From an uncultured Hungatella sp. (GTDB taxonomy: Bacteria > Bacillota > Clostridia > Lachnospirales > Lachnospiraceae), in the NCBI GenBank assembly GCA_910579515.1, contig CAJTUV010000020.1, forward strand, positions 1 through 62,300: DNA of 62,300 nt, given 5' to 3'. The stretch's first letter is position 1; each line of letters opens with the position of its first letter. Made by a program: the position numbers and the translations under genes. The notes under the pieces are model-generated. The model saw only the letters and a program-made list of their open reading frames with translations, had not been told where the DNA came from and made no database searches. This document shows positions 51,463 to 61,528 of this stretch, piece by piece.

Positions 51463-53124
51463 TCAATCTTCCTTCAAAATCGCGCCTTTATCCGCAGAAG
51501 TTACCAGATTCCGATACCGTCTCAAATATCCGGATGCTGGTTTTGTCTTTGGCGTCCAGTTCTCTCGCCTTCTGGCCAGTTCCTCCTCTGATACCTTCAT
51601 GTTAATGGTATTTGCATCGATATCTATACAAATGATATCGCCTTCCTCCACAAGTCCGATTGGTCCCCCTGCAGCCGCTTCTGGGCATACATGACCGATG
51701 GAAGCACCTCTGGAAGCTCCGCTGAACCGGCCGTCTGTGATCAGTGCCACAGATTCTCCTAATCCCATTCCTGCAATGGCAGAAGTGGGATTGAGCATCT
51801 CTCTCATGCCAGGACCGCCTTTAGGCCCTTCATAGCGTATCACCACCACATCGCCTGCCACAACCCTCCCGCCTTTGATGGCGTCAATCGCGTCCTCTTC
51901 ACAGTCAAAGACTCTGGCTGGTCCCTCATGCTTTAGCATCTGGGGCACCACAGCAGAACGTTTCACTACACAGGAGTCAGGTGCAAGATTTCCTTTGAGC
52001 ACTGCAATTCCGCCGGTTCTGGAGTATGGATTCTCCACGGTGCGAATCACTTCTGGATTCTTATTGACTGCGCTCTCAATATTCTCTCCCACTGTCTTTC
52101 CCGTAACTGTAAGGCAGTCCAGATTCAAAAGCCCCAGCTTACTGATTTCTTTCATTACTGCATAGATACCGCCTGCCTCATTTAAATCTTCCATATAGGT
52201 GGGACCTGCCGGAGCCAGATGACACAGATTCGGCGTTTTAGCGCTGATTCCATTTGCAATATCCACATTCAGCTCTACGCCTGCCTCATGAGCGATGGCC
52301 GGAAGGTGGAGCATACTGTTTGTACTGCATCCAAGAGCCATATCCATAGTCAGAGCATTATGAAACGCCTTCTCAGTCATAATGTCTCTTGGGCAGATAT
52401 TTTTCTCTACCATATTCATAACTGCCATACCTGCCTGCTTTGCCAGACGGATTCTCTCAGAATATACAGCCGGAATGGTCCCGTTTCCCCCAAGCCCCAT
52501 ACCCAGCACTTCTGTCAGGCAGTTCATACTGTTGGCTGTATACATGCCGGAGCAGGACCCGCAGGTAGGACAGACTTTGCACTCAAACTCCTTTACTTCC
52601 TCCTCCGTCATAGTCCCAGCCGCATAGGAGCCTACTGCCTCAAACATACTGGACAGGCTCCTCTTCTGGCCCTTTACCCGACCTGCCAGCATAGGACCTC
52701 CGCTGACAAACACCGTGGGAACGTTTAAACGGGCCGCAGCCATCAAAAGCCCCGGCACATTCTTGTCACAGTTTGGAACCATCACAAGACCGTCAAACTG
52801 ATGAGCCAAAGCCATACATTCTGTGGAATCAGCGATCAAATCTCTGGTCACCAGAGAATATTTCATGCCCTCATGTCCCATGGCGATGCCGTCACAGACA
52901 GCAATAGCCGGAAAAACAATGGGGGTTCCGCCTGCCATAGCAACACCCTGTTTCACTGCATCCACAATCTTATCCAGATTCATGTGTCCGGGAACAATCT
53001 CATTATAGGAACTGACCACACCGATAAGGGGTCTGGCCATCTCTTCTTCTGTCAAACCAAGAGCCCGAAATAAGGAACGGGCCGGAGCCTGCTGCATACC
53101 TGATTTTGCATTGTCACTTCTCAT
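51463..53124 (-). CDS. ilvD: Dihydroxy-acid dehydratase
   Basis: This 553-residue iron-sulfur dehydratase acts in the valine/isoleucine pathway. Cluster cysteines lie in PNCDKNVPG and CPTCGSCSGMYTANSMNC. The N-terminus is SGMQQAPARSLFRALGLTEEE. The ATG at 53124 has AAGGAG at seven bases, while the open frame continues 30 codons further toward leuB with no such site. It follows leuB by 73 bases and precedes ilvB by 50. Confidence 0.96.
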   Translation of the reverse strand: MRSDNAKSGMQQAPARSLFRALGLTEEEMARPLIGVVSSYNEIVPGHMNLDKIVDAVKQGVAMAGGTPIVFPAIAVCDGIAMGHEGMKYSLVTRDLIADSTECMALAHQFDGLVMVPNCDKNVPGLLMAAARLNVPTVFVSGGPMLAGRVKGQKRSLSSMFEAVGSYAAGTMTEEEVKEFECKVCPTCGSCSGMYTANSMNCLTEVLGMGLGGNGTIPAVYSERIRLAKQAGMAVMNMVEKNICPRDIMTEKAFHNALTMDMALGCSTNSMLHLPAIAHEAGVELNVDIANGISAKTPNLCHLAPAGPTYMEDLNEAGGIYAVMKEISKLGLLNLDCLTVTGKTVGENIESAVNKNPEVIRTVENPYSRTGGIAVLKGNLAPDSCVVKRSAVVPQMLKHEGPARVFDCEEDAIDAIKGGRVVAGDVVVIRYEGPKGGPGMREMLNPTSAIAGMGLGESVALITDGRFSGASRGASIGHVCPEAAAGGPIGLVEEGDIICIDIDANTINMKVSEEELARRRENWTPKTKPASGYLRRYRNLVTSADKGAILKED

Positions 53125-53197
53125 CTTATTCTCCTTTTGTCTGTCTTTATCTACTCTTGGAATCTCTTTTATCCCTGCCTTTGCGGCTGATTTTCTG

Positions 53198-54283
53198 TCA
53201 GATGCACCTGGCACAGATCAAATCGCCCATCTGGGCTGTTCCTACCTTCATACAACCCTCTCCATAAATATCTCCTGTCCGATACCCTTCTTCCAATACT
53301 TTCTGAACTGCCTTCTCAACAGCCGCTGCTTCCCTGTCCAAATCAAAGGAATATCGAAGCATCATAGCTGCAGAAAGAATCGTGGCAATCGGATTGGCCA
53401 AATCCTTTCCTGCAATGTCGGGCGCCGAACCATGGCTGGGCTCATACAATCCAAACTTGGTCTCGTTTAAGCTGGCAGACGACAGCATTCCAATAGATCC
53501 CGTGATCATGCTGGCCTCGTCAGATAAAATATCGCCAAACATATTTTCCGTCAGAATCACGTCAAACTGTCCGGGGTTCATCACAAGCTGCATGGCACAG
53601 TTGTCCACCAGCATGTGGGAAAGCTCTACCTCAGGATAATCCCCGGCTACTTCCTCCACCACCTGTCTCCAAAGTCTGGAGGAGTCCAGCACATTGGCCT
53701 TATCCACACTGATCACTTTTTTCTTACGCTTCATGGCAATATCAAAAGCCTTCACCGCAATCCTGCGAATCTCATTTTCATTGTAGGTCAAGGTATCCTT
53801 TGCAGTCATAACACCGTCTATCTTCTCTGTACATCGTTCTCCAAAATACAATCCGCCGGTCAGCTCTCTCATAATCACCATATCAAATCCATCGCCAATA
53901 ATCTCTTTTTTCAGCGGACATGCCTGTGCCAGCTCCTTATATAAGTAAGCAGGACGAATATTGGCAAACAGATTCAGTCCCTTTCGAATCGCCAAAAGTC
54001 CTGCCTCCGGCCTCAAATTGGGGGCTACGTCATACCACCTGGAATTGCCCACGTCTCCGCCGACCGCTCCCAAGAGCACCGCATCCGCCTTCCTTGCCGT
54101 CTCCAATGCCTCGTCTGTCAAAGGAACTCCATATGTATCAATAGAACAGCCGCCCATCAAAATCTCTGTATAGTGAAATTCGTGTCCGTATATCTGGCCC
54201 ACTTTATCAAGAACCTTACAGGCCTCTCCTACAATTTCGGGGCCGATTCCGTCTCCTGGTATTGTTACGATTCTGCAAATCAT
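53198..54283 (-). CDS. leuB: 3-isopropylmalate dehydrogenase
   Basis: A 361-residue NAD-dependent decarboxylating dehydrogenase of leucine synthesis. The catalytic and NAD motifs are clear: ITVPGDGIGPEI-like start (VTIPGDGIGPEIVGEA), NVLDSSRLWRQV with the substrate lysine region, and DVILTENMFGDILSDEASM. The ATG at 54283 has GAGAGGAAAAG upstream. It is the first gene of the leuB-ilvD-ilvB group. leuA, leuC and leuD are not in the window. Confidence 0.95.
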   Translation of the reverse strand: MICRIVTIPGDGIGPEIVGEACKVLDKVGQIYGHEFHYTEILMGGCSIDTYGVPLTDEALETARKADAVLLGAVGGDVGNSRWYDVAPNLRPEAGLLAIRKGLNLFANIRPAYLYKELAQACPLKKEIIGDGFDMVIMRELTGGLYFGERCTEKIDGVMTAKDTLTYNENEIRRIAVKAFDIAMKRKKKVISVDKANVLDSSRLWRQVVEEVAGDYPEVELSHMLVDNCAMQLVMNPGQFDVILTENMFGDILSDEASMITGSIGMLSSASLNETKFGLYEPSHGSAPDIAGKDLANPIATILSAAMMLRYSFDLDREAAAVEKAVQKVLEEGYRTGDIYGEGCMKVGTAQMGDLICARCI

Positions 54284-54338
54284 GGTCTTTTCCTCTCCCT
54301 CTTGCCATTTTTCGACACAAACAGAATTATTTCCTATC

Positions 54339-54367
54339 ATAATATCTCATTTATTCACAGATTTCAA
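54339..54367 (-). promoter_or_regulatory. Promoter of the leuB-ilvD-ilvB group
   Basis: TTGAAA (54362-54367) and TATTAT (54339-54344) on the minus strand are separated by exactly 17 bases. The leader is about 50 bases, too short for a T-box. Nothing in it looks like an attenuator. Confidence 0.65.
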
Positions 54368-54421
54368 GAATCCTTTGCAAATTCTATGAAACTTATCTGG
54401 AATTTTATCCATAAACTGCCA

Positions 54422-55786
54422 CTAAATTTTCACTTTTACCCAAACGCCTGACCGGAATCTCCACCTTGTCAGGATAAAACGGCAGAGCTGATCACAGACT
54501 ACGCCAAACCAGATTCCCATAAGTCCCAGCCCCAGAGGGTAGCACAGCAGGTAAGAACTGATGGTTCGGACAAAGGTGACACTGAAGGTAGAAACAATGG
54601 TAGTAAACCGCACATCCCCTGCGCCTCTTAAACAGCCCATATAAATCACTTGGGAAATCTGGAGCATAACCACAATCACAATCACCTGCATGATCTGCAC
54701 ACCCATGGCTACAATATGAGGCTCCTCAAAGTATAGGCCAAAAAATGTTCGTCCTCCTAATAGGTACAAGACCGCCAGAATCAGTGAAATCCCATTTCCC
54801 ATTCTCTGACAGATAAATCCGTACAGCTTCGCCATCTCGGGCCGTTCCTCTCCCAGACTTCTTCCAATAAGGGCCACAGCCGCAACCTGCATACCGTCTC
54901 CGAAGGAGAAGGACAGACTCATAACGTTCATTCCTACCTGATGAGCGGCAAAGGCGTCTGTTCCCAGCTTTGCAGTCATCACTGCTGTTGACATAAAACC
55001 GATTCGAAGCAGTAATTGCTCCAAAAAAATATTGGAGCCGATATTCATAATGTTTCCTAATGCACTGATTCGCAGACGGACCCGTTTTTTTATCATATAA
55101 TAAACACTGATAAATCCATCTTTGGAAAACAAAGACAGAATGCTCATGCCACAGGCCACCACGGTTCCAAACACCGTAGCCAAAGCCGCCCCTTTGATTC
55201 CCAATGCAGGAAATCCGAAATTGCCGCCGATCAGCAGATAGTTTCCTATCATGTTCAACAAATTGGCGGTAACATTCGTCCTCATAGCAATTTTAGTATT
55301 TCCCACTCCGCGCTGTGCCGCATTAATCACCAGAGAAATGATATTGAACATCATACCGCCCATGATAATCTGAAAGTACAAGACCGCGCTGTCATGGGTG
55401 TCCTCCCCCGAGCCGCACAAATGAATAATCGGATCTGCGAATGTAACACAAATCAAGCTGACCACAACTCCCATAATCACCACAAACGTCAGGGCTACCA
55501 TCAAAGTCTGATTCGCCCCATACTGATCCTGCTGCCCTTTCCTTCTGGCTACAATGGCAGAAACCGCCACATTTACCGCTATAAAAAGGGCAAGGCCGAT
55601 AAATTTGGGCTGGGTCGTCAGCCCCACAGCCGCCACCGCATAAGCGCCAATCGTACTCACCATCAAAGAATCAATCATACCGGCCAACGCCACAAAAAAA
55701 GATTCCAGAACAGACGGCCAGGCCATCTGGAATGTTTCCTTAATATATGATTTATTTTGATCAAAAAATGTTTTGATTTTCCCCAT
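54422..55786 (-). CDS. Second MATE family exporter
   Basis: A 454-residue membrane exporter with twelve hydrophobic helices. MAWPSVLESFFVALAGMIDSLMVSTIG and the second-half segment SLSFSFGDGMQVAAVALIGRSLGEER fit MATE proteins of the NorM/DinF type. It is separate in sequence from the exporter at 3-4.4 kb. It follows the HAD gene and is upstream of leuB, which has its own promoter. The substrate is unknown. Confidence 0.9.
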   Translation of the reverse strand: MGKIKTFFDQNKSYIKETFQMAWPSVLESFFVALAGMIDSLMVSTIGAYAVAAVGLTTQPKFIGLALFIAVNVAVSAIVARRKGQQDQYGANQTLMVALTFVVIMGVVVSLICVTFADPIIHLCGSGEDTHDSAVLYFQIIMGGMMFNIISLVINAAQRGVGNTKIAMRTNVTANLLNMIGNYLLIGGNFGFPALGIKGAALATVFGTVVACGMSILSLFSKDGFISVYYMIKKRVRLRISALGNIMNIGSNIFLEQLLLRIGFMSTAVMTAKLGTDAFAAHQVGMNVMSLSFSFGDGMQVAAVALIGRSLGEERPEMAKLYGFICQRMGNGISLILAVLYLLGGRTFFGLYFEEPHIVAMGVQIMQVIVIVVMLQISQVIYMGCLRGAGDVRFTTIVSTFSVTFVRTISSYLLCYPLGLGLMGIWFGVVCDQLCRFILTRWRFRSGVWVKVKI

Positions 55787-55817
55787 CTCTTCTCCTCGTC
55801 TTCTGTTAACAGACCTG

Positions 55818-56426
55818 CTATAGTTTTTCCACAGCCCGCCTTAAGCGTTCCACATTTCCGTCTTCAAAACAATATCCTTTCATTCCGGTTGCCTCTGCTC
55901 CTTGAATGTTAAGCAAAAGATCATCCACAAAAAAGCATTCCTCTGCCTTTAAACCAAACCGTTTGTAAAATTTCTCATATAATTCCTTTTGGGGCTTCAT
56001 ACACTTTACTTCTGCTGAAAATAAAACCCCGTCAAAGCATTCAATCGCAGGGATCACCTGTCTGTAACAGTCCAGCATCCGCATATTTGCATTAGAACAC
56101 AAATAGATCCCGTATCCTCTGCCCTTTAGTTCTTTTACAAAATCCCCCATGCCCTGTACTTCTTCCATACAGTATTCATGCCAATGTTCCAGACATATCT
56201 TAGCCATCTTCTTTGTATGCTCTGACAAAAGGCGGGACTGAATCCGTTTGAAAGCCTCTTCCTCAGAAATCAGCCCCATATCCATCATAATCCACTCTGG
56301 GGAAATAAAAACCGCTGTATTGACCTCTCGCCGCTCTTCCTCCTGGCTGATAAAGTGGCTGCAAACCCTCATGGAGTCATAGCGGACCATCACATTTCCC
56401 ATATCAAACACTATATTTTTTATCAT
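55818..56426 (-). CDS. HAD superfamily hydrolase
   Basis: A 202-residue HAD-family protein of the YihX/haloacid-dehalogenase-like group. It has a short cap domain (about 17-85) and the HAD core, with motif I in FDMGNVMVRY, where the second Asp of DxD is replaced by Gly as in that group. LKGRGYGIYLCSNANMRML is motif II, KCMKPQKELYEKFY carries the motif III lysine, and FFVDDLLLNIQGA is motif IV. The substrate is unknown. It is followed by the MATE gene after 31 bases. Confidence 0.85.
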   Translation of the reverse strand: MIKNIVFDMGNVMVRYDSMRVCSHFISQEEERREVNTAVFISPEWIMMDMGLISEEEAFKRIQSRLLSEHTKKMAKICLEHWHEYCMEEVQGMGDFVKELKGRGYGIYLCSNANMRMLDCYRQVIPAIECFDGVLFSAEVKCMKPQKELYEKFYKRFGLKAEECFFVDDLLLNIQGAEATGMKGYCFEDGNVERLRRAVEKL

Positions 56427-56446
56427 TTTCTTAACACCTCCGGCAT

Positions 56447-56482
56447 AAAAAAAGAGCCCCTGCCTGCCATTTACGCAGACGG
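56447..56482 (-). terminator. Probable terminator after yajC
   Basis: On the minus strand a small stem (GTCTGC/GCAGGC around a 7-base loop, plus 56462-56480) is followed by GGGGCTC and seven T residues (plus A-run 56447-56453). The stem is short, but the T-run is good. It separates yajC from the HAD gene. Confidence 0.5.
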
Positions 56483-56508
56483 AAGATCTTTTTTTGAATA
56501 TTTCTTCA

Positions 56509-56799
56509 TTATGTCTCTGGTTTTTCTACTTGAACGATGGCTGACTTCTGCATAGGAATCCGACAATTCTTATTGTTTCCAAACTCAATAATCACGGTAT
56601 CGTCTGTCATATCAATCACCACGCCGTAAAATCCGCTGGTAGTCAGTACATTATCCCCTACCGCAATGCTTGCCATCAGCTCTGACAGCCGCTTTTTCTC
56701 CTTGCTCTGAGGGCGAATGGCAATAAAATACATCAAACCAATCAGAAACGCCGCATATACCACCCAAAAACCAACGCCCATACTATTTGCTACCATCAT
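56509..56799 (-). CDS. yajC: Preprotein translocase accessory protein YajC
   Basis: This 96-residue membrane protein has one N-terminal helix (about 8-28) followed by RPQSKEKKRLSELMASIAVGD, the YajC signature, and a small beta domain. It associates with SecDF and the Sec translocon. It follows tgt by 16 bases in the conserved secDF-tgt-yajC group. Confidence 0.93.
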   Translation of the reverse strand: MMVANSMGVGFWVVYAAFLIGLMYFIAIRPQSKEKKRLSELMASIAVGDNVLTTSGFYGVVIDMTDDTVIIEFGNNKNCRIPMQKSAIVQVEKPET

Positions 56800-56815
56800 A
56801 ACTTCTTTGTCCTCC

Positions 56816-57946
56816 TTACTTTCCTGTCATACCCGCTAATTTTTCCTCTTTATACTGGGCATAACGGTGCTCCTCGATTGCCTCACGAATCTCTTCCATC
56901 ATTTTATTATAAAAATATAAATTATGCAATACACATAAACGCATTCCCAGCATTTCTTTGGCTTTCAAAAGATGCCGGATATAAGCTCTGCTGTAGGAGC
57001 GGCAGGCTGGACACTGACATCCCTCTTCAATCGGACTGGCATCCAGCTCATATTTCTGATTAAACAGATTCCGCTTTCCAGCATTGGTGTATACATGTCC
57101 ATGACGCCCGTTTCTGGAAGGATAAACACAGTCAAAAAAGTCTACGCCTCTGTCCACAGCCTCTAAAATATTGGCGGGAGTTCCTACCCCCATCAGATAG
57201 GTCGGTTTCTGTTCAGGAAGGTATGGAACCGTTTCGTCCAAGATCCGATACATCTCCTCGTGACTTTCTCCAACCGCCAATCCGCCAATGGCGTATCCGT
57301 CCAAATTCATGGCAGAAATCGTTTTGGCATGGGCAATGCGGATATCCTCATAAATTCCGCCTTGATTGATGCCAAACAATAACTGTTCTCTGTTGATGGT
57401 GTCTGGCAACGCATTGAGACGCTCCATCTCCTTTTGACAGCGTTCCAGCCATCGTGTGGTTCTGTTTACAGAGTTTTCTATATAACTTCTGTCCGCCGTG
57501 CTAGGAGGGCATTCGTCAAGGGCCATGGCTATGGTGGAAGCTAAGTTTGATTGAATCTGCATACTTTCCTCAGGCCCCATAAAAATTTTGTGCCCGTCAA
57601 TATGGGAGTTAAAATAGACCCCCTCCTCCTTAATCTTCCTCATTCCAGCCAAGGAAAACACCTGAAATCCGCCGGAGTCTGTAAGAATAGGGCGGTCCCA
57701 GTTCATAAACTTGTGAAGTCCGCCAAACTGCTTGATCAGCTTATCTCCTGTTCGCACGTGGAGATGATAGGTGTTGGACAATTCTACCTGGGTTTGGATC
57801 TGCCTCAAGTCGTCTGTTGACACAGCGCCTTTAATGGCTCCCACGGTTCCCACATTCATAAATACTGGTGTCTGGATCACGCCATGGACGGTTTCCACCG
57901 CCGCGCGTTTAGCGCGTCCATCCTTGGTAATCAGTTGATATCTCAT
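56816..57946 (-). CDS. tgt: tRNA-guanine transglycosylase
   Basis: A 376-residue TIM-barrel enzyme that swaps guanine at position 34 of GUN-anticodon tRNAs for preQ1, leading to queuosine. Active-site Asp residues lie in ILTDSGGFQVFSL and VDFFDCVYPSRNGRHG, and zinc is held by CQCPAC followed by a later Cys and His (MRLCVLHNL). The ATG overlaps the secDF stop by four bases. The length is normal for the bacterial family. Confidence 0.97.
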   Translation of the reverse strand: MRYQLITKDGRAKRAAVETVHGVIQTPVFMNVGTVGAIKGAVSTDDLRQIQTQVELSNTYHLHVRTGDKLIKQFGGLHKFMNWDRPILTDSGGFQVFSLAGMRKIKEEGVYFNSHIDGHKIFMGPEESMQIQSNLASTIAMALDECPPSTADRSYIENSVNRTTRWLERCQKEMERLNALPDTINREQLLFGINQGGIYEDIRIAHAKTISAMNLDGYAIGGLAVGESHEEMYRILDETVPYLPEQKPTYLMGVGTPANILEAVDRGVDFFDCVYPSRNGRHGHVYTNAGKRNLFNQKYELDASPIEEGCQCPACRSYSRAYIRHLLKAKEMLGMRLCVLHNLYFYNKMMEEIREAIEEHRYAQYKEEKLAGMTGK

Positions 57947-60075
57947 GCCTTATCCTGCTTTTCCTTCTTTTTCCAGGTGGTCATTACATACCACAGAGCT
58001 CCTGTAACACATACGGAAGAATAAGTGCCGCATACGATTCCCACCATCAGAGGCAGCGCAAACTCCCGAATGGAGGTAACTCCCATGATAAACAATACAA
58101 ACACCATAATAAACGTAGTCAAAGATGTGTTGATGCTCCTCGTAAAAGTCTGGGTAATGCTTGCATTTACCACATCAGCCAGGGTCTCCTTGTTGGTCTT
58201 TACCTTCATATTCTCTCTGATTCGGTCAAAGATAACAATGGTGGCGTTAATGGAATACCCTACAATGGTCAGCATACATGCAATAAACGTAGAACCTACG
58301 GACCATTTTGCCACAGCATAGAATGTCAGTACCACTAACACGTCATGGAGAAGAGCCGCAACCGCGCTTGCTGCAAACCGAATGTCTTTAAACCGGAACC
58401 AGATATAAACCAGCATGCAAATCGTGGCGATAATCACTGCGACAAATGCATCTTCCTTCATTTCTTTGCTGACTGCTCCGGAAATACTCTCAGCTGTAAT
58501 CAGCTCTGTATCCACCTGGAAACTTTCTTCCAGAGCCTCCTCTAATGCCTTCCTCTGCTCTACAGACAGAGTCTTGGTCTTAAAGATTACTTCGTTGGTC
58601 CCCTCTACCTTCTGAGTCTGGACCTCTGCATCCTGGGATATCTCTTCTACGATTGGAACCACCTTTGAAGAAATATCCTCCAGGCTCATGTTCTCATTAA
58701 AGGTAACATTGGTAGAGGTTCCCCCCTTAAACTCAATGCTGTAATTAAACGCTCCATTACCGCCCGAAGCATTGACTCCCATAAAAATCCATCCCACCAC
58801 AATCATTACACAGGAGACGGCAAAGAACAGCTTTTTCTTGCCAAGGAAATCCACTGCTTTCTTTTCCTTGCGGATTCCATAAAACTTGGGGTCCTGAAAT
58901 CCTAATTCATACAACGCATATAGCGTTCCTCTTGTCACAAACAGAGCTGTGAACATAGACAGCAAAATACCAATGGCCAGCGTGGAGGCAAAGCCTTTTA
59001 CGGAACCGGAACCTCTCCAGAACAGCACCACTGCAGCAATTAAGGTGGTAATATTTCCGTCTACAATCGCAGATAATGCCTTGGCAAAGCCGGTTTTAAT
59101 CGCGGAACGCACCGTCTTTCCTACGCCGATTTCCTCTTTGATACGAGTAAAAATAATGACATTTGCATCGACTGCCATACCGATAGACAGGATAATACCA
59201 GCGATACCAGGCAGGGTTAACGTTACCTCAAATGCGGAAAGAAGAATCAGCACCAATCCCACATACAGGCACAAAGCCAGAGAGGAAGCAAGACCAGGAA
59301 TCAGATACACAGCGATCATGAAAATAACCACAATGCCAAATCCAATGGCGCCTGCTCTTAAGCTGGTGGAGATTGCCTCCTGGCCCAGTTTGGCTCCTAC
59401 TACATTGGAACGCAGCTCCTGCAGCTCCAGAGAAAGAGAGCCGATTCGAATAGTAGCCGCCAGGTTCTCCGCCTCTTCATAAGACTCCATTCCTGTGATC
59501 ACACATGCTCCGTCTGTAATCTCGGTCTGAACTCTTGGGAAAGATTTGATCTCATTGTCATAAATAATGTAAATAATCTTTCCAACATTCTTAGCAGTAG
59601 CTTCTGCAAAGGTAGCCGCCCCCTCTTCTGTGAACCGCAGACTTACCACATATTCCTGCATCCCATTTTTATCATTGATTCCAGGCTGAGCGCTGGCCAC
59701 CTGATCTCCTGTCAGAATGACCTCTCCCGCCTCATCCATAAACACCAGAGAACCAGGCTTTCCAAGTTCTTCCAAAACAGCGTTGGCGTCAGATTCTCCC
59801 GGAATATCAATATTGATGCGGTTTCCACCTTCCTGGTAAACCTCTGCCTCTGTGCTGTAGTTCTCAACTCTCTGCTGCAATTTGTAAATGGTATCAGACA
59901 TCTCCTCCGCAGTTGGATTCTCCTTTACTGTCTGATAGGTGATGCTGACGCCGCCATTCAAATCCAGCCCCAGCTTAATATCATCCATGGTATCGTAGCC
60001 AAAATAGCCAAAAATACCGATACAGATGAGAACCAGCAGCAGGCCCATTAGGCCCTTTCCTTTGTTACTCTTCAT
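57943..60075 (-). CDS. secDF: Fused SecD-SecF protein export membrane protein
   Basis: A 710-residue fusion. SecD (about 1-405) has six helices and a large extracytoplasmic P1 domain including LGLDLNGGVSITYQ. SecF (about 410-710) has six more helices and the motif FKGGTSTNVTF. GIAGIILSIGMAVDANVIIFTRIKEE is the conserved helix-4 segment of SecD, with the Asp that binds protons or sodium. SecDF pulls exported proteins after SecA using ion flow. It follows the SCIFF maturase by 19 bases. Confidence 0.96.
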   Translation of the reverse strand: MKSNKGKGLMGLLLVLICIGIFGYFGYDTMDDIKLGLDLNGGVSITYQTVKENPTAEEMSDTIYKLQQRVENYSTEAEVYQEGGNRINIDIPGESDANAVLEELGKPGSLVFMDEAGEVILTGDQVASAQPGINDKNGMQEYVVSLRFTEEGAATFAEATAKNVGKIIYIIYDNEIKSFPRVQTEITDGACVITGMESYEEAENLAATIRIGSLSLELQELRSNVVGAKLGQEAISTSLRAGAIGFGIVVIFMIAVYLIPGLASSLALCLYVGLVLILLSAFEVTLTLPGIAGIILSIGMAVDANVIIFTRIKEEIGVGKTVRSAIKTGFAKALSAIVDGNITTLIAAVVLFWRGSGSVKGFASTLAIGILLSMFTALFVTRGTLYALYELGFQDPKFYGIRKEKKAVDFLGKKKLFFAVSCVMIVVGWIFMGVNASGGNGAFNYSIEFKGGTSTNVTFNENMSLEDISSKVVPIVEEISQDAEVQTQKVEGTNEVIFKTKTLSVEQRKALEEALEESFQVDTELITAESISGAVSKEMKEDAFVAVIIATICMLVYIWFRFKDIRFAASAVAALLHDVLVVLTFYAVAKWSVGSTFIACMLTIVGYSINATIVIFDRIRENMKVKTNKETLADVVNASITQTFTRSINTSLTTFIMVFVLFIMGVTSIREFALPLMVGIVCGTYSSVCVTGALWYVMTTWKKKEKQDKA

Positions 60076-60094
60076 CGTTTTTCTCCTTTTATTC

Positions 60095-61492
60095 TTACTC
60101 TGTCTCTGCCAGAGCAGCTTTTATCATAATAGAACACTCAATGCGTTTCTTCTGCATCTCACATCCAATATCATAAGCGTCCGTAATCGAACCATGAAAA
60201 TGGTAGGAATTGGCTGCACAACCGCCGCTGCAGTAAAATCTTGCGAAACAGTCCCTGCATTTTTCCTTGGCATACACATTACAAAGCTTAAATTCATCCC
60301 GAACCTTCGTATTGGTAATGCCTTCCCCCACATTTCCCAAAAGAAACCCCTCCTGACCCACAAACTGATGGCAGGGGTATAAATCCCCCCACGGAGTCAC
60401 AGCAAGGTATTCCGTTCCTGACCCACATCCAGACAGACGCTTGGCCACACAGGGGCCCTGCTGCAAATCAATCATAAAATGAAAGAAATTGAATCCTCGT
60501 CCCTCTTTCTTCCTATTAATATACTCCACTGCCAGTTTATCATACTCAGAAAGAATCTGAGGCAGATCTTCCTTTCTGATGGCGTATGGCTCCTTGGGGT
60601 CAGACACCACAGGTTCTATGGACATCTGTTTAAATCCCAGATCTGCAAAGTGAAGCACGTCTTCGGAAAAATCCAGATTATTCCTGGTAAAGGTTCCCCT
60701 CACATAATAGTTTGTCTGGTTTCTACTTTCTGCAAACTTCTGGAATTTGGGAACAATCAGGTCATAGCTGCCAGCTCCCTTTCGGAATGGCCTCATTCTG
60801 TCATTGACTTCCTTGCGGCCGTCCAGACTTAAAACCACATTGGACATTTCCCTGTTGCAGAATTCCATAATCTCATCGTTTAACAACACTCCATTGGTTG
60901 TCAGAGTAAAACGGAATTTTTTGTGATGGGTCTCTTCCTGGGAACGGCCATATTCTACCAACTGTTTTACCACTTCCCAGTTCATCAGAGGCTCTCCTCC
61001 AAAGAAGTCCACCTCCAGATTCTGCCGGTTTCCAGAATTGGCAATCAGAAAGTCCAGAGCCTTCTTTCCAGTTTCAAAGCTCATAAGAGCCCTGCGGCCA
61101 TGGTACTCTCCCTCTTCTGCAAAACAGTACTGGCAGGCTAAGTTGCAGTCATGGGCAATGTGCAGACATAGAGCCTTGACCACAGTCTTTCTCTTTTTAA
61201 AGTCCATGACGTAGTTCTGATATACATCTTTGGTAAACAATTCCTCTGCGTCGATTAATTCCTGAATATCACTCAGAGCGTCTTCAATATCCTCTGACGG
61301 ATATTGGGCTTTAAGCGCCTCTCTCACTTTCCTTTTCGCCTCTTCGGGAAGGACCATAGGTTCTGAAAGTTCTGGAATCGTTTTCGCCAACACAGCTACC
61401 GCGTCATAAACCACGTCTTCTACCACATGAACTGCGCCGCTGTTGATATCCATAAGGATATTATATCCATTATTTTTATACTGATGAATCAC
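60095..61492 (-). CDS. scfB: Radical-SAM maturase of the SCIFF thioether peptide
   Basis: A 465-residue radical SAM/SPASM enzyme. Residues 1-100 are the RiPP-recognition-like N-terminus (IHQYKNNGYNILMDINSGAVHVV), which binds the peptide leader. The radical SAM CxxxCxxC is Cys116, Cys120 and Cys123 (CNLACQYC). The C-terminal SPASM region carries further cysteines for two auxiliary clusters (CGSGTEYLAVTPWGDLYPC, then CRDCFARFYCSGGC). It forms sulfur-to-alpha-carbon thioether bonds in the SCIFF peptide encoded just upstream. The two are separated by a hairpin at 61529-61557. Confidence 0.95.
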   Translation of the reverse strand: MIHQYKNNGYNILMDINSGAVHVVEDVVYDAVAVLAKTIPELSEPMVLPEEAKRKVREALKAQYPSEDIEDALSDIQELIDAEELFTKDVYQNYVMDFKKRKTVVKALCLHIAHDCNLACQYCFAEEGEYHGRRALMSFETGKKALDFLIANSGNRQNLEVDFFGGEPLMNWEVVKQLVEYGRSQEETHHKKFRFTLTTNGVLLNDEIMEFCNREMSNVVLSLDGRKEVNDRMRPFRKGAGSYDLIVPKFQKFAESRNQTNYYVRGTFTRNNLDFSEDVLHFADLGFKQMSIEPVVSDPKEPYAIRKEDLPQILSEYDKLAVEYINRKKEGRGFNFFHFMIDLQQGPCVAKRLSGCGSGTEYLAVTPWGDLYPCHQFVGQEGFLLGNVGEGITNTKVRDEFKLCNVYAKEKCRDCFARFYCSGGCAANSYHFHGSITDAYDIGCEMQKKRIECSIMIKAALAETE

Positions 61493-61528
61493 AGTTATTC
61501 TCCTTTTTCTTTAGAGCGCATTTAAATT

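Noticed and set aside
54284..54421. T-box leader for leuB
   Set aside because: The leader after the promoter is only about 50 bases, too short, and has no AGGGTGG-type T-box sequence.
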